Below are positions 58,201-64,000 of a stretch of DNA of 64,000 nucleotides, in pieces (positions within the stretch are counted from its first letter, which is position 1; the number at the start of each line of letters is the position of its first letter). Made by a program: the position numbers and the translations under genes. The notes under the pieces are model-generated. The model was not told the origin of the DNA, did not search any database, and worked only from the letters and a program-made list of their open reading frames with translations. Origin of the DNA: Bacteroidota bacterium (GTDB taxonomy: Bacteria > Bacteroidota > Ignavibacteria > Kryptoniales > JAKASW01); NCBI GenBank assembly GCA_021812985.1, contig JAKAMG010000001.1, forward strand, positions 62,001 through 126,000. The letters are read 5' to 3'.

Positions 58201-58488
58201 ATACTCATAAGCCTGCGCGGGAATGAGACACTCCGTGCCTTGAGCGTGAACACACCCATATCGATAAGTGAACGCGTGGAGAACATACTGTCGAACGAAG
58301 CTATGTCCACCCACCGTCCTCCGCAGACTGATGTCGAGTCGTACCAGATCGCGAGTGACGAGTTCACTCATCAGCTTGGTCTTCTGAGGAGACTGGTAGA
58401 AGTCGATCTGCGAAACTTGGAGTCGTCGATGAGCGCGTCCGGCGCTCCATGGACGCCCGGCACCCTGCCGCAGTGGAACGGAAAGTAG
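55225..58488 (+). CDS. Exported sortilin/VPS10-like beta-propeller protein (BNR repeats)
   Basis: 1087 residues with a signal peptide (KRSLVLFFYLLLAVSIRGIAG|Q). Many Asp-box/BNR repeats (GIYRSDDGGKHWMNM, GLFKTTDGGKTWKNV, GIYKSTDEGETWRKV, LLRSTDQGRSWKSI) form one or two propellers over about 40-760, as in VPS10/sortilin-like bacterial proteins. A C-terminal 300 residues hold a small beta domain and a helical tail. No sialidase catalytic set is seen, and no T9SS domain. Function unknown: binding, or peptide-linked processing. The start at 55225 fits the signal peptide and is preferred over 55132. Confidence 0.85.
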   Translation: MKRSLVLFFYLLLAVSIRGIAGQKSNSDSLMTPSTFSGLSLRAIGPAVTSGRIVAIAVDPRNRAHYYVGAASGGVWETNNDGTSWTPVFEHEPVYSIGAIAIDPNNPFIVWVGTGEANSQRSVGYGDGIYRSDDGGKHWMNMGLKTSEHIGKILIDPRNPDVVFAAAQGPLWNSGGDRGLFKTTDGGKTWKNVLKISENTGVNDVEMDPENPNVMYASAYERRRHVWGFIDGGPESGIYKSTDEGETWRKVTNGLPSADMGKIGMAISPVEHNVVYATIEAAEGQGGIFRSTDFGETWQKMNSYNETAMYYATIYADPKDVNRIYLMGTFLMYSDDGGRTMLHLNEKWKHVDTHVMYIDPRDPKYSLVGCDGGLYETYDRAKTWNFKSNLPITQFYDVDVDNSKPFYYIYGGTQDNNSVGGPSQTMSASGIVNSDWFVTAQGDGFQSRVDPVDPNTVYAESQYGGLVRFDRSTGQMVGIQPQQGKDEPPLRWQWDSPIMISPFDHNDVYFGANKLFKSTDRGDSWTEISGDLTRQIDVNKLKILDRVWGPDAVAKNASTTFYGTTTNISESPLKRGLLYVGTDDGLIQVTDNDGKVWRKIERFPGVPEMTYVSRLAASKHDVNTVYAAFDNHKNGDFRPYLLRSTDQGRSWKSITSNLPANGPVLAFAQDYQDPNLLFVGTEFGLFFSNNGGEKWVRLEGNFPTIPVRDLAIQKESCDLVVATFGRGFYVFDNYSPLRTADESMLSDAASLFPVRNAAEYVLKEPLGDVGKGAQGESYFTAPNPPFGATFTYYLKESIRTQKEIRQAEESSVEKSGGTLNYPTYSQLTAEAMESMPRVELKVMDESGNVVRRLEGPTASGFHRVAWDLRYPGMIVRQNHSRNDDEAGPFVMPGAYSVVLCEVADGRTEELSAPQRFMVTVAGEDKMPPQVRSELVAFQRKVVRLHGAVYGALQTARELGPRLALIGRALDQSDTSVETLRVEVNAMKMELDSILISLRGNETLRALSVNTPISISERVENILSNEAMSTHRPPQTDVESYQIASDEFTHQLGLLRRLVEVDLRNLESSMSASGAPWTPGTLPQWNGK

Positions 58489-58641
58489 AATCGGAAGACT
58501 GTGCCAAGTGTGAGTCTGATCCGTTTCGGACACTGCATGGAGGCGAAACTTTCTGCAAGGAATTAGAGTCAATATAACCGGACCCTGACGCGACCCGCGG
58601 AGTCGTTGGGACGGCTTTAAGCAAACATGACGGAGCATACA

Positions 58642-61308
58642 ATGAGAAGTATCAAAACCTTGATGTCACTTTTGTCCTCCCTGGTCTTGTTGATGAATGT
58701 TGCTCTGGCTCAGAGCAATGACGATGCCCTCGTAAGCAGATCGAAGGGGAAGGAGAACGTGATGGAATTCGACGAGCCGGGAAGCGAGAACGTGCTAAAC
58801 CGGCAATTGTGGGAATATGCGAAGGGTACTTCCTACAAGTCAGTCGAGGCCTACGTGGCGAAAAAGCAGGCTGAGTCGCGCGCTTCAATGTCGGATGAAG
58901 TCGAGCTTCCGACGGGTTGGAGGATCAGCCCCGCGGGACGGCAAATACCGGTCGGCCATTTCCCTTACGAGGCCATCATCTATGAGGGGAAGCTGGTCGT
59001 CCTCAATACGGGCTATTACGAGTCCAACGCGGGTAATCCGGCCGAAGACTCTCTCACGCCGCGGGGGATATCGATTATAGACCCGGCTAAGGGGAAAATC
59101 GAGAAGAGCTTCGCGTTGAATGATGTCTTTCCGAGCGCTGTCATCGGAAAGGACGGCGACCTATACGTTAGCGGCGGGTTTGACTCCACCGTCGACAGGT
59201 TTGGACCGGATTTCTCGCTCAAGCGCGTGTTTAAGCTCCGCGGCTACACCGCCGGTATCACACCGGTCGACGCGCATCATCTTGCAGTCCTTTATCTCGT
59301 CACGACCGATACCTCCGTCACTCCCCGCGATCCTTTCGGTAACGGACACTACGTGAAGGGGGGGATAGCTCTCCTGAACCTCACGACTGGGCGGATAGAC
59401 AGGGACGCTGTCGTCGGTTATTTCCCCTACGCTGTCCAGTACGCAGATGGTAAGCTGTTCGTCAGTGTCCTGGGTGAAGGCAAGGTAAATGTTTACGATA
59501 CACGTTTTCGGGAATTGAAATCTATAGAGGTCGGGACTGCACCCGCGGACATCTTGCTTGACGGCGGTGACCTGTATGTTGTGAACACGACTTCGGACGA
59601 GATAAGCGTGATTAACGCAAAGAGTGAGAGAGTTGTCCGGAGAATTTTCGTTGGGAAGAAGGGATATAATTCAGGAGTCTCCCCGACATCCTGTGCGGTC
59701 AGCGGAGGTAACCTGTATGTAAGCGAGGCGACACTGAACGCGGTCGCAGTATACAACCTGGCCGACGGGAGGCTTCTCGGATACATACCGACAGGATGGT
59801 ACACGACCAAGGTGCTCGCGGACAAGAGTAATCTCTACTTTCTCAGCGCCAAGGGGATACTTCCAAGGCGTCCCAATCCGAACGGTCCTTCTCCGGTCGT
59901 CGAAGGTCACAGGGAAGATTATGTGCTTAATCTTCTGCGTGGTACGGCGGGAATTGTTCCGCTAAGTTCGGTCGAGAAAAATCTGAAGGAATGGACGACG
60001 CAGGTTGAGAACGGATCACCGGTCTACAGCGGTAGCGAGGGGCTGAAGCTTCCGATCAAGCACGTGTTCTATATCATAAAGGAAAATCGTTCCTACGACC
60101 AGGTGCTTGGAGATCTTGGCAGGGGAAACGGTGATTCAAGCCTTACTATTTTCGGCAGGGGAGTAACCCCGAACATCCATAAACTTGCGACTGACTTCGT
60201 GGACCTCGATAATTTTTACGCCGATGGCGAGATCAGCGTGCTCGGTCATAGCTTCACGACCAGCGGGTATGCTAGCCCCTTCCTGGAATGGCTCGGGAAT
60301 GCGGCGTACAGCGGGAGATACAGAGGCTATCCGTTTGGCACGGTCCCGGCGGTCTTCTCGAAAACCTATATATGGGACGCCCTCGATGCCAAGGGGGTCG
60401 ACTACAAGATTTTTGGCGAACCGTACTATCTCATGACGGCCGCTTACAAGGTCATAGACAAATTCTACGGGGCAAACAGCGAACTGGCGCGCAAATTCTA
60501 CGCGAACAGCATGGCCCTCGCGGGGGAGGTCGACCGCGGAGCCGAATTCAGCGAGTTCGTCCAGTCGTACTATGGCAAAGCGAATACGCCTCAGGACGCG
60601 TTTACCCTTCTGGGGAACAGCGTCTTCACCAACGGACTTTCCAGAATATTCACGGGAGGCCCGGCTCTCGGCGACGCATTGAAGGAGAACGTGAAGTTTC
60701 GAAGAGCCTTTGCTACCTTCCTGTACCATTACTCGTTCAGCTACTGGACCTGGGACCTCTGGTATTCAGATCTGCACAGGTTCACGGACTGGAAGGAGGA
60801 TTTTGACCACCAACTGAAATCCGGTAACGTCGTGCCGTTCGAATATATCTGGCTCCCGAACGATCACACCGGGGGGCTCAACAGAAATTACCAGAACCCG
60901 TACCAGCTTGTGGCCGAGAACGACATCTCGCTTGGACTCATCGTGGAGACGATCGCCAACAGCCCGATCTGGAAGAACAGCCTCATACTCGTTGAGGAAG
61001 ATGACGCCCAGAACGGACCCGACCATGTAGACGCGACGAGAACGGAAGCTCTCGCCATTGGACCTTACGTGAAACGCGGGGCGGTGGTACACGACAGGTA
61101 TGACCAGCTGAGTATGCTCCGAACTGTGGAATTGATTCTGGGACTTAATCCATTGAACTTTGACGACGCGATGGCGGTCCCGATGTTCGGCGTGTTTTCG
61201 TCCAGACCGGATTTCAGTAAGTATGTTGCAGCGCCGGCGTCTGACAGCCTGTCAGCTTCAGACAAATTCATCCTTGAAGGAATCACCAAATCGGCAGAGG
61301 AGAAGTAA
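58642..61308 (+). CDS. Exported YncE-like propeller fused to a phosphoesterase domain
   Basis: 888 residues, signal peptide ending ALA|Q. A YncE-type seven-bladed propeller (about 75-435; [33 protein letters not shown]) is followed by an alkaline phosphatase-superfamily phosphoesterase domain (about 450-850) opening [20 protein letters not shown], with [20 protein letters not shown] near the end supplying likely metal ligands. Similar fusions are common in Bacteroidota and related groups; the substrate is unknown. GGAG lies 7 bases before the ATG at 58642; an ATG at 58627 is an alternative. The stop overlaps deoC. Confidence 0.87.
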   Translation: MRSIKTLMSLLSSLVLLMNVALAQSNDDALVSRSKGKENVMEFDEPGSENVLNRQLWEYAKGTSYKSVEAYVAKKQAESRASMSDEVELPTGWRISPAGRQIPVGHFPYEAIIYEGKLVVLNTGYYESNAGNPAEDSLTPRGISIIDPAKGKIEKSFALNDVFPSAVIGKDGDLYVSGGFDSTVDRFGPDFSLKRVFKLRGYTAGITPVDAHHLAVLYLVTTDTSVTPRDPFGNGHYVKGGIALLNLTTGRIDRDAVVGYFPYAVQYADGKLFVSVLGEGKVNVYDTRFRELKSIEVGTAPADILLDGGDLYVVNTTSDEISVINAKSERVVRRIFVGKKGYNSGVSPTSCAVSGGNLYVSEATLNAVAVYNLADGRLLGYIPTGWYTTKVLADKSNLYFLSAKGILPRRPNPNGPSPVVEGHREDYVLNLLRGTAGIVPLSSVEKNLKEWTTQVENGSPVYSGSEGLKLPIKHVFYIIKENRSYDQVLGDLGRGNGDSSLTIFGRGVTPNIHKLATDFVDLDNFYADGEISVLGHSFTTSGYASPFLEWLGNAAYSGRYRGYPFGTVPAVFSKTYIWDALDAKGVDYKIFGEPYYLMTAAYKVIDKFYGANSELARKFYANSMALAGEVDRGAEFSEFVQSYYGKANTPQDAFTLLGNSVFTNGLSRIFTGGPALGDALKENVKFRRAFATFLYHYSFSYWTWDLWYSDLHRFTDWKEDFDHQLKSGNVVPFEYIWLPNDHTGGLNRNYQNPYQLVAENDISLGLIVETIANSPIWKNSLILVEEDDAQNGPDHVDATRTEALAIGPYVKRGAVVHDRYDQLSMLRTVELILGLNPLNFDDAMAVPMFGVFSSRPDFSKYVAAPASDSLSASDKFILEGITKSAEEK

Positions 61309-62003
61309 TGAGCACCGAGAAGAAGCTTTCCCCGAAAGAGCTTGCTTCGTTCATCGACCACACTATATTGAAACCTGAAGCCACTAACGCCGAGGTAGAG
61401 AACCTCTGCCGCGAGGCTTCCGAGTACGGCTTTGCAAGCGTCTGCGTGAACCCTTCTTTCGTTAGTCTCGTGAAGGAGAAGCTACGCGGGACGAATGTCA
61501 AGGCGTGTGCTACGATTGGTTTTCCCCTCGGCGCCACGACCACGGCAGCGAAGGTGAGCGAGGCTAAGGAAGCTGTCGCGAACGGAGCCGCCGAGGTTGA
61601 CATGGTGATAAACGTCGGGCGGTTGAAATCGGGAGATATCGATTACGTCGGTCGAGACATCCGTTCGGTCGTTGAAGTGGGGCATGCAGGGAAGGCGCAC
61701 GTCAAGGTTATCATTGAGACTTGTCTCCTAACAGACGAGGAGAAGAAGTTGGCATGCGAGATAGCAAAGCGAAGCGGCGCCGATTTTGTGAAGACGTCTA
61801 CAGGTTTCAGCAAAGGAGGAGCGACGGCCGACGATGTCGCTCTTATGCGGCGGGTTGTTGGTGATTCTGTCGGAGTAAAAGCCTCGGGAGGGGTCAGGAC
61901 GCTCGCGGACGCGCTTCTGATGATCAGGAGCGGCGCGACCAGGATCGGTACAAGCTCGGGCGTGAAGATCGTGATGGAATGTATGCAAAATCAGATTCGG
62001 TGA
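61308..62003 (+). CDS. deoC: Deoxyribose-phosphate aldolase
   Basis: 231 residues. It cleaves 2-deoxyribose-5-P to glyceraldehyde-3-P and acetaldehyde. [56 protein letters not shown] and [15 protein letters not shown] with Schiff-base lysine K162 are all present. Its ATG overlaps the stop of the phosphoesterase gene (TAATG), showing translational coupling even though the functions seem unrelated. A hairpin lies about 50 bases after the stop. Confidence 0.95.
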   Translation: MSTEKKLSPKELASFIDHTILKPEATNAEVENLCREASEYGFASVCVNPSFVSLVKEKLRGTNVKACATIGFPLGATTTAAKVSEAKEAVANGAAEVDMVINVGRLKSGDIDYVGRDIRSVVEVGHAGKAHVKVIIETCLLTDEEKKLACEIAKRSGADFVKTSTGFSKGGATADDVALMRRVVGDSVGVKASGGVRTLADALLMIRSGATRIGTSSGVKIVMECMQNQIR

Positions 62004-62502
62004 CAGTCAAAGTGCTTCCCGATAGAATTTTAGTTTAAAATTTAATTATCCACGGCGCCAACCTACTAGGCTTGGCGCCTCTCTCACCCCAAATCCGCTG
62101 AAATATTCAGCAAGTCGTGCTGAGATTTGCAACAGCGTTAACCCTCAATAAGTAGCCCGTCTATAAGTAGATTCAACAGCTTTCCCAAGTTGGCTGTAGA
62201 GTCATTCAACAGTGTGCCGCATACGGTCAATTGTATGCGGCTCCCTCCGTCGGAGCCCTGACGTAATTCATTGAAGCGTTGATGGTTATGCCGTCAATAA
62301 TAATAGCGGGTTCTGCCTGGTTTGGAACGCGTATTGATCTCTATTAGAAAGAAAGCTTGAACAAAAATATGAATGAGAAGATGTCAAAGGAGTACGGCAA
62401 ACTGAACGCTCCTCGATTTTCGGGGAGCCAAGGATACGCTTAAGACGCATCGTCGGTTCGGAATACTCCCGCGATTTTCTGCAAAACACCAGGAGGTAAA
62501 AA
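62004..62502. other. Intergenic region between deoC and the GcvH-like gene
   Basis: 499 bases, AT-rich in its first part. It contains the hairpin at 62054-62079 and, in the probable leader of the next unit, a stem GCTCCTCGA (62408-62416), loop TTT, TCGGGGAGC (62420-62428). No protein-coding frame or tRNA was seen, and no clear promoter could be fixed by eye. Confidence 0.45.
62054..62079 (+). terminator. Hairpin after deoC
   Basis: GGCGCCAA (62054-62061), loop of 10, TTGGCGCC (62072-62079): a perfect 8-pair stem, followed by TCTCTC rather than an unbroken U-run. It probably ends the transcript of the phosphoesterase and deoC genes. Confidence 0.55.
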
Positions 62503-63210
62503 ATGGTAGCGTTATTTGTGGTTGCGACGATAATTGTTTTTTTAGTCGCCGATTATTTCGTCCAACGCGCAGCCAAAAGAAAGGCAGCGCTTTCTCCAGT
62601 CCCGACGCTCGCTCAGAAACCGAGATTCATCATACCAAAGGGGTACTTCTTCGGCAAGGGGCACACGTGGGTCGAACTCCTTCCCGACGGCTCAACGAGG
62701 GTCGGCCTTGATGACTTCGTCCAGAAGATACTTGGTCCGGTAGGCGAGATTGCCCTCGTCTCTTCGGGCGAATATGTCAAGCGGGGCGACAAGTTGTTCC
62801 TCGTGAGGCAGGAGGGGAAGGAGATGGCGTTCCGCGCGCCGGTGTCAGGAAGGGTAATAGCGTTCAACGAAGAGCTCAAGCACTCGCCCGAGGCGGTCAG
62901 GCGTGAGCCATACAGAGCGGGATGGATAGCGATGATTGAGCCGACTGACATCGCGACGGAAATAAAACAGCTCTCAATTGGCAACGATGCCGCGTTGTGG
63001 CTCAGGGACGAAATCAAGAGATTCAGAAACTTCATCACGGAACAGGTTCGCGCTCTCGCTCCTGTTGGTTCTCCTTCGCTCGCCGGGGTGACACTCATGG
63101 ACGGTGGCATACCGGTTAATGATGTCATGGAACACTCTCCACAGGAAATATGGCGGAATTTCGAGAACGATTTCCTCGCGTCTGACAAAAAAGCCAAGAC
63201 GGACTTTTAG
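62503..63210 (+). CDS. Membrane-anchored GcvH-like protein lacking the usual lipoyl lysine
   Basis: 235 residues: an N-terminal membrane helix (about 2-20; VALFVVATIIVFLVADYFV), a glycine-cleavage H-like fold (about 45-150; GKGHTWVELLPDGSTRVGLD, APVSGRVIAFNEEL, REPYRAGWIAMIEPTD) and an extra C-terminal region of about 80 residues. In H proteins the lipoylated Lys lies seven residues before the APVSG alanine. Here that place is G105, with K106 next to it, so lipoylation is doubtful. It precedes a HybA-like ferredoxin by 26 bases, suggesting a membrane redox complex rather than glycine cleavage. AGGAGG precedes the ATG. Confidence 0.85.
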   Translation: MVALFVVATIIVFLVADYFVQRAAKRKAALSPVPTLAQKPRFIIPKGYFFGKGHTWVELLPDGSTRVGLDDFVQKILGPVGEIALVSSGEYVKRGDKLFLVRQEGKEMAFRAPVSGRVIAFNEELKHSPEAVRREPYRAGWIAMIEPTDIATEIKQLSIGNDAALWLRDEIKRFRNFITEQVRALAPVGSPSLAGVTLMDGGIPVNDVMEHSPQEIWRNFENDFLASDKKAKTDF

Positions 63211-63236
63211 CAGCTAACTGAAAAAGGAGAACCGTG

Positions 63237-64000
63237 ATGAAGAAGCAATCAGGAATATTAGTCGATACGACCCTTTGCGTCGGGTGCATGTCGTGCGAGG
63301 AGGCATGCGCCGACAGATGGGGGTTCCCCAAAACCGATGTCCACGAACTTACATGCGAGAAGAACACCGTCGTGCAGCAGTACGGAGACACCTATGTCCC
63401 GCGTCTCTGCATGCACTGCGAGGACCCGACATGCGCTTCGGTGTGCCCCGTCGGTGCACTGCATAAGACCGCAGAGGGCCCTGTCGTCTACGACGCAGAC
63501 AAATGCATAGGTTGCCGCTACTGCATGCAGGCATGTCCCTTCCAGATACCTAAGTACCAGTGGAACAAGGCCAACCCGAAGGTCACCAAGTGCGACATGT
63601 GCTTTGACCGGCAGCAGGAGGGCAAGCAGCCTGCTTGCGTGGAAGCATGCCCGGCACAGGCCAGAATATTCGGATGCAGGGACGACTTGATCGAAATCGC
63701 GAGGAAACGCGTGGGCGATAACCCGGGCGGTTATGTCCACCACGTTTTTGGCACTACCGAGATTGGGGGGACCTCAACCATGTATCTCGCGGGGGTGGAT
63801 TTCCCGAAGCTTGGATTCCCGTCGAACTTGCCGAAACGGGCCCTGCCGCAGTACACGATGGACATCATGGAGAAGATTCCGGACTACTTCGTCTGGGGAA
63901 GCACGATGATGGCTGGCTTCTGGTGGCTTACGAACAGGAAGAAGAAGGTCGCGGAGTACGAGAGAGATATGAAGCGCGACCGATCGCAAGACGACACTCA
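63237..64000 (+). CDS. HybA/FdnH-like ferredoxin with four [4Fe-4S] motifs (cut by window edge)
   Basis: The frame is open from an ATG at 63237 to the window end, at least 254 codons. Cysteine groups are CVGCMSCEEAC (from residue 14), CMHCEDPTCASVCP, CIGCRYCMQACP and CDMC..CVEACP, the four-cluster pattern of electron-transfer subunits of formate dehydrogenase and hydrogenase complexes. A membrane-like segment (DYFVWGSTMMAGFWWLT) near 220-235 resembles the C-terminal anchor of HybA/FdnH. An NrfD-type or catalytic subunit would be expected next, outside the window. AAAAAGGAGA precedes the start; a GTG one codon earlier is an alternative. Confidence 0.88.
   Translation, partial: MKKQSGILVDTTLCVGCMSCEEACADRWGFPKTDVHELTCEKNTVVQQYGDTYVPRLCMHCEDPTCASVCPVGALHKTAEGPVVYDADKCIGCRYCMQACPFQIPKYQWNKANPKVTKCDMCFDRQQEGKQPACVEACPAQARIFGCRDDLIEIARKRVGDNPGGYVHHVFGTTEIGGTSTMYLAGVDFPKLGFPSNLPKRALPQYTMDIMEKIPDYFVWGSTMMAGFWWLTNRKKKVAEYERDMKRDRSQDDT

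Noticed and set aside
55225-58488. Sialidase assignment for the BNR-repeat protein
   Set aside because: Asp-box repeats are present, but the arginine triad and FRIP motif of sialidases are not seen, and the repeats match sortilin/VPS10-type propellers better.

Overview
The window reads like a chromosomal segment from a moderately GC-rich, probably anaerobic member of the Bacteroidota/Ignavibacteria/Kryptonia side of the FCB group. The signs are a type IX secretion (T9SS) C-terminal sorting domain with the NYPNPFNPTT signature, a TonB-dependent receptor with a carboxypeptidase-regulatory-like N-terminus, exported proteins that nearly all leave a Gln at the predicted mature N-terminus, a bacilliredoxin, and a transaldolase-glucose-6-phosphate isomerase fusion. 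Several promoters look sigma70-like (TTGAAA/TTGACA-N17-TATAAT-like) rather than the -33/-7 type of Bacteroides. No rRNA, tRNA, CRISPR array, phage or insertion sequence was seen. The lineage call is an inference.

1-42.7 kb is a large glycan-utilisation region whose enzymes match N-glycan (glycoprotein) breakdown. It has a GH38 alpha-mannosidase (cut by the left edge), a divergent GH92 alpha-mannosidase and exported esterase/peptidase, a ROK regulator, and a NagB-PIG-L fusion. Next comes an L-fucose module: SSS symporter, small membrane protein, class II aldolase, fucose isomerase and FGGY kinase. A run of exported enzymes follows: CBM9-like protein, GH20, GH29, a DUF5703/GH95-like protein, a second GH29 and GH35. 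Then come a TonB receptor and a T9SS beta-helix-like protein. The region closes with an AmpG-like MFS transporter, a GH94 protein very close to diacetylchitobiose phosphorylase, a Tat-exported GH125 alpha-1,6-mannosidase and a zinc-ribbon protein. No SusD is present. Fucose, galactose, mannose and GlcNAc would be trimmed in the periplasm. Chitobiose could be imported and phosphorolysed, and GlcNAc-1-P and fucose would then enter central metabolism.

43-62 kb is mainly central metabolism and peptide or amino-acid use. It holds rpiB and the tal-pgi fusion, a HAD hydrolase, a methyltransferase, tyrosine phenol-lyase with an MFS transporter, a bacilliredoxin, a phosphohexomutase, an OPT oligopeptide transporter, a sortilin-like beta-propeller protein, a YncE/phosphoesterase fusion and deoC.

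62.5-64 kb starts a new unit: a membrane-anchored GcvH-like protein whose lipoyl lysine is displaced, then a HybA-like four-cluster ferredoxin cut by the right edge. This looks like the start of an uncharacterised membrane redox complex.

Two real genes run off the window edges: GH38 at 1-3020 (minus) and the ferredoxin at 63237-64000 (plus). The most intriguing non-coding spot is 30.85-31.46 kb. There a near-consensus promoter, a possible 71-codon ORF and a strong terminator form a miniature transcription unit just upstream of the TonB receptor.
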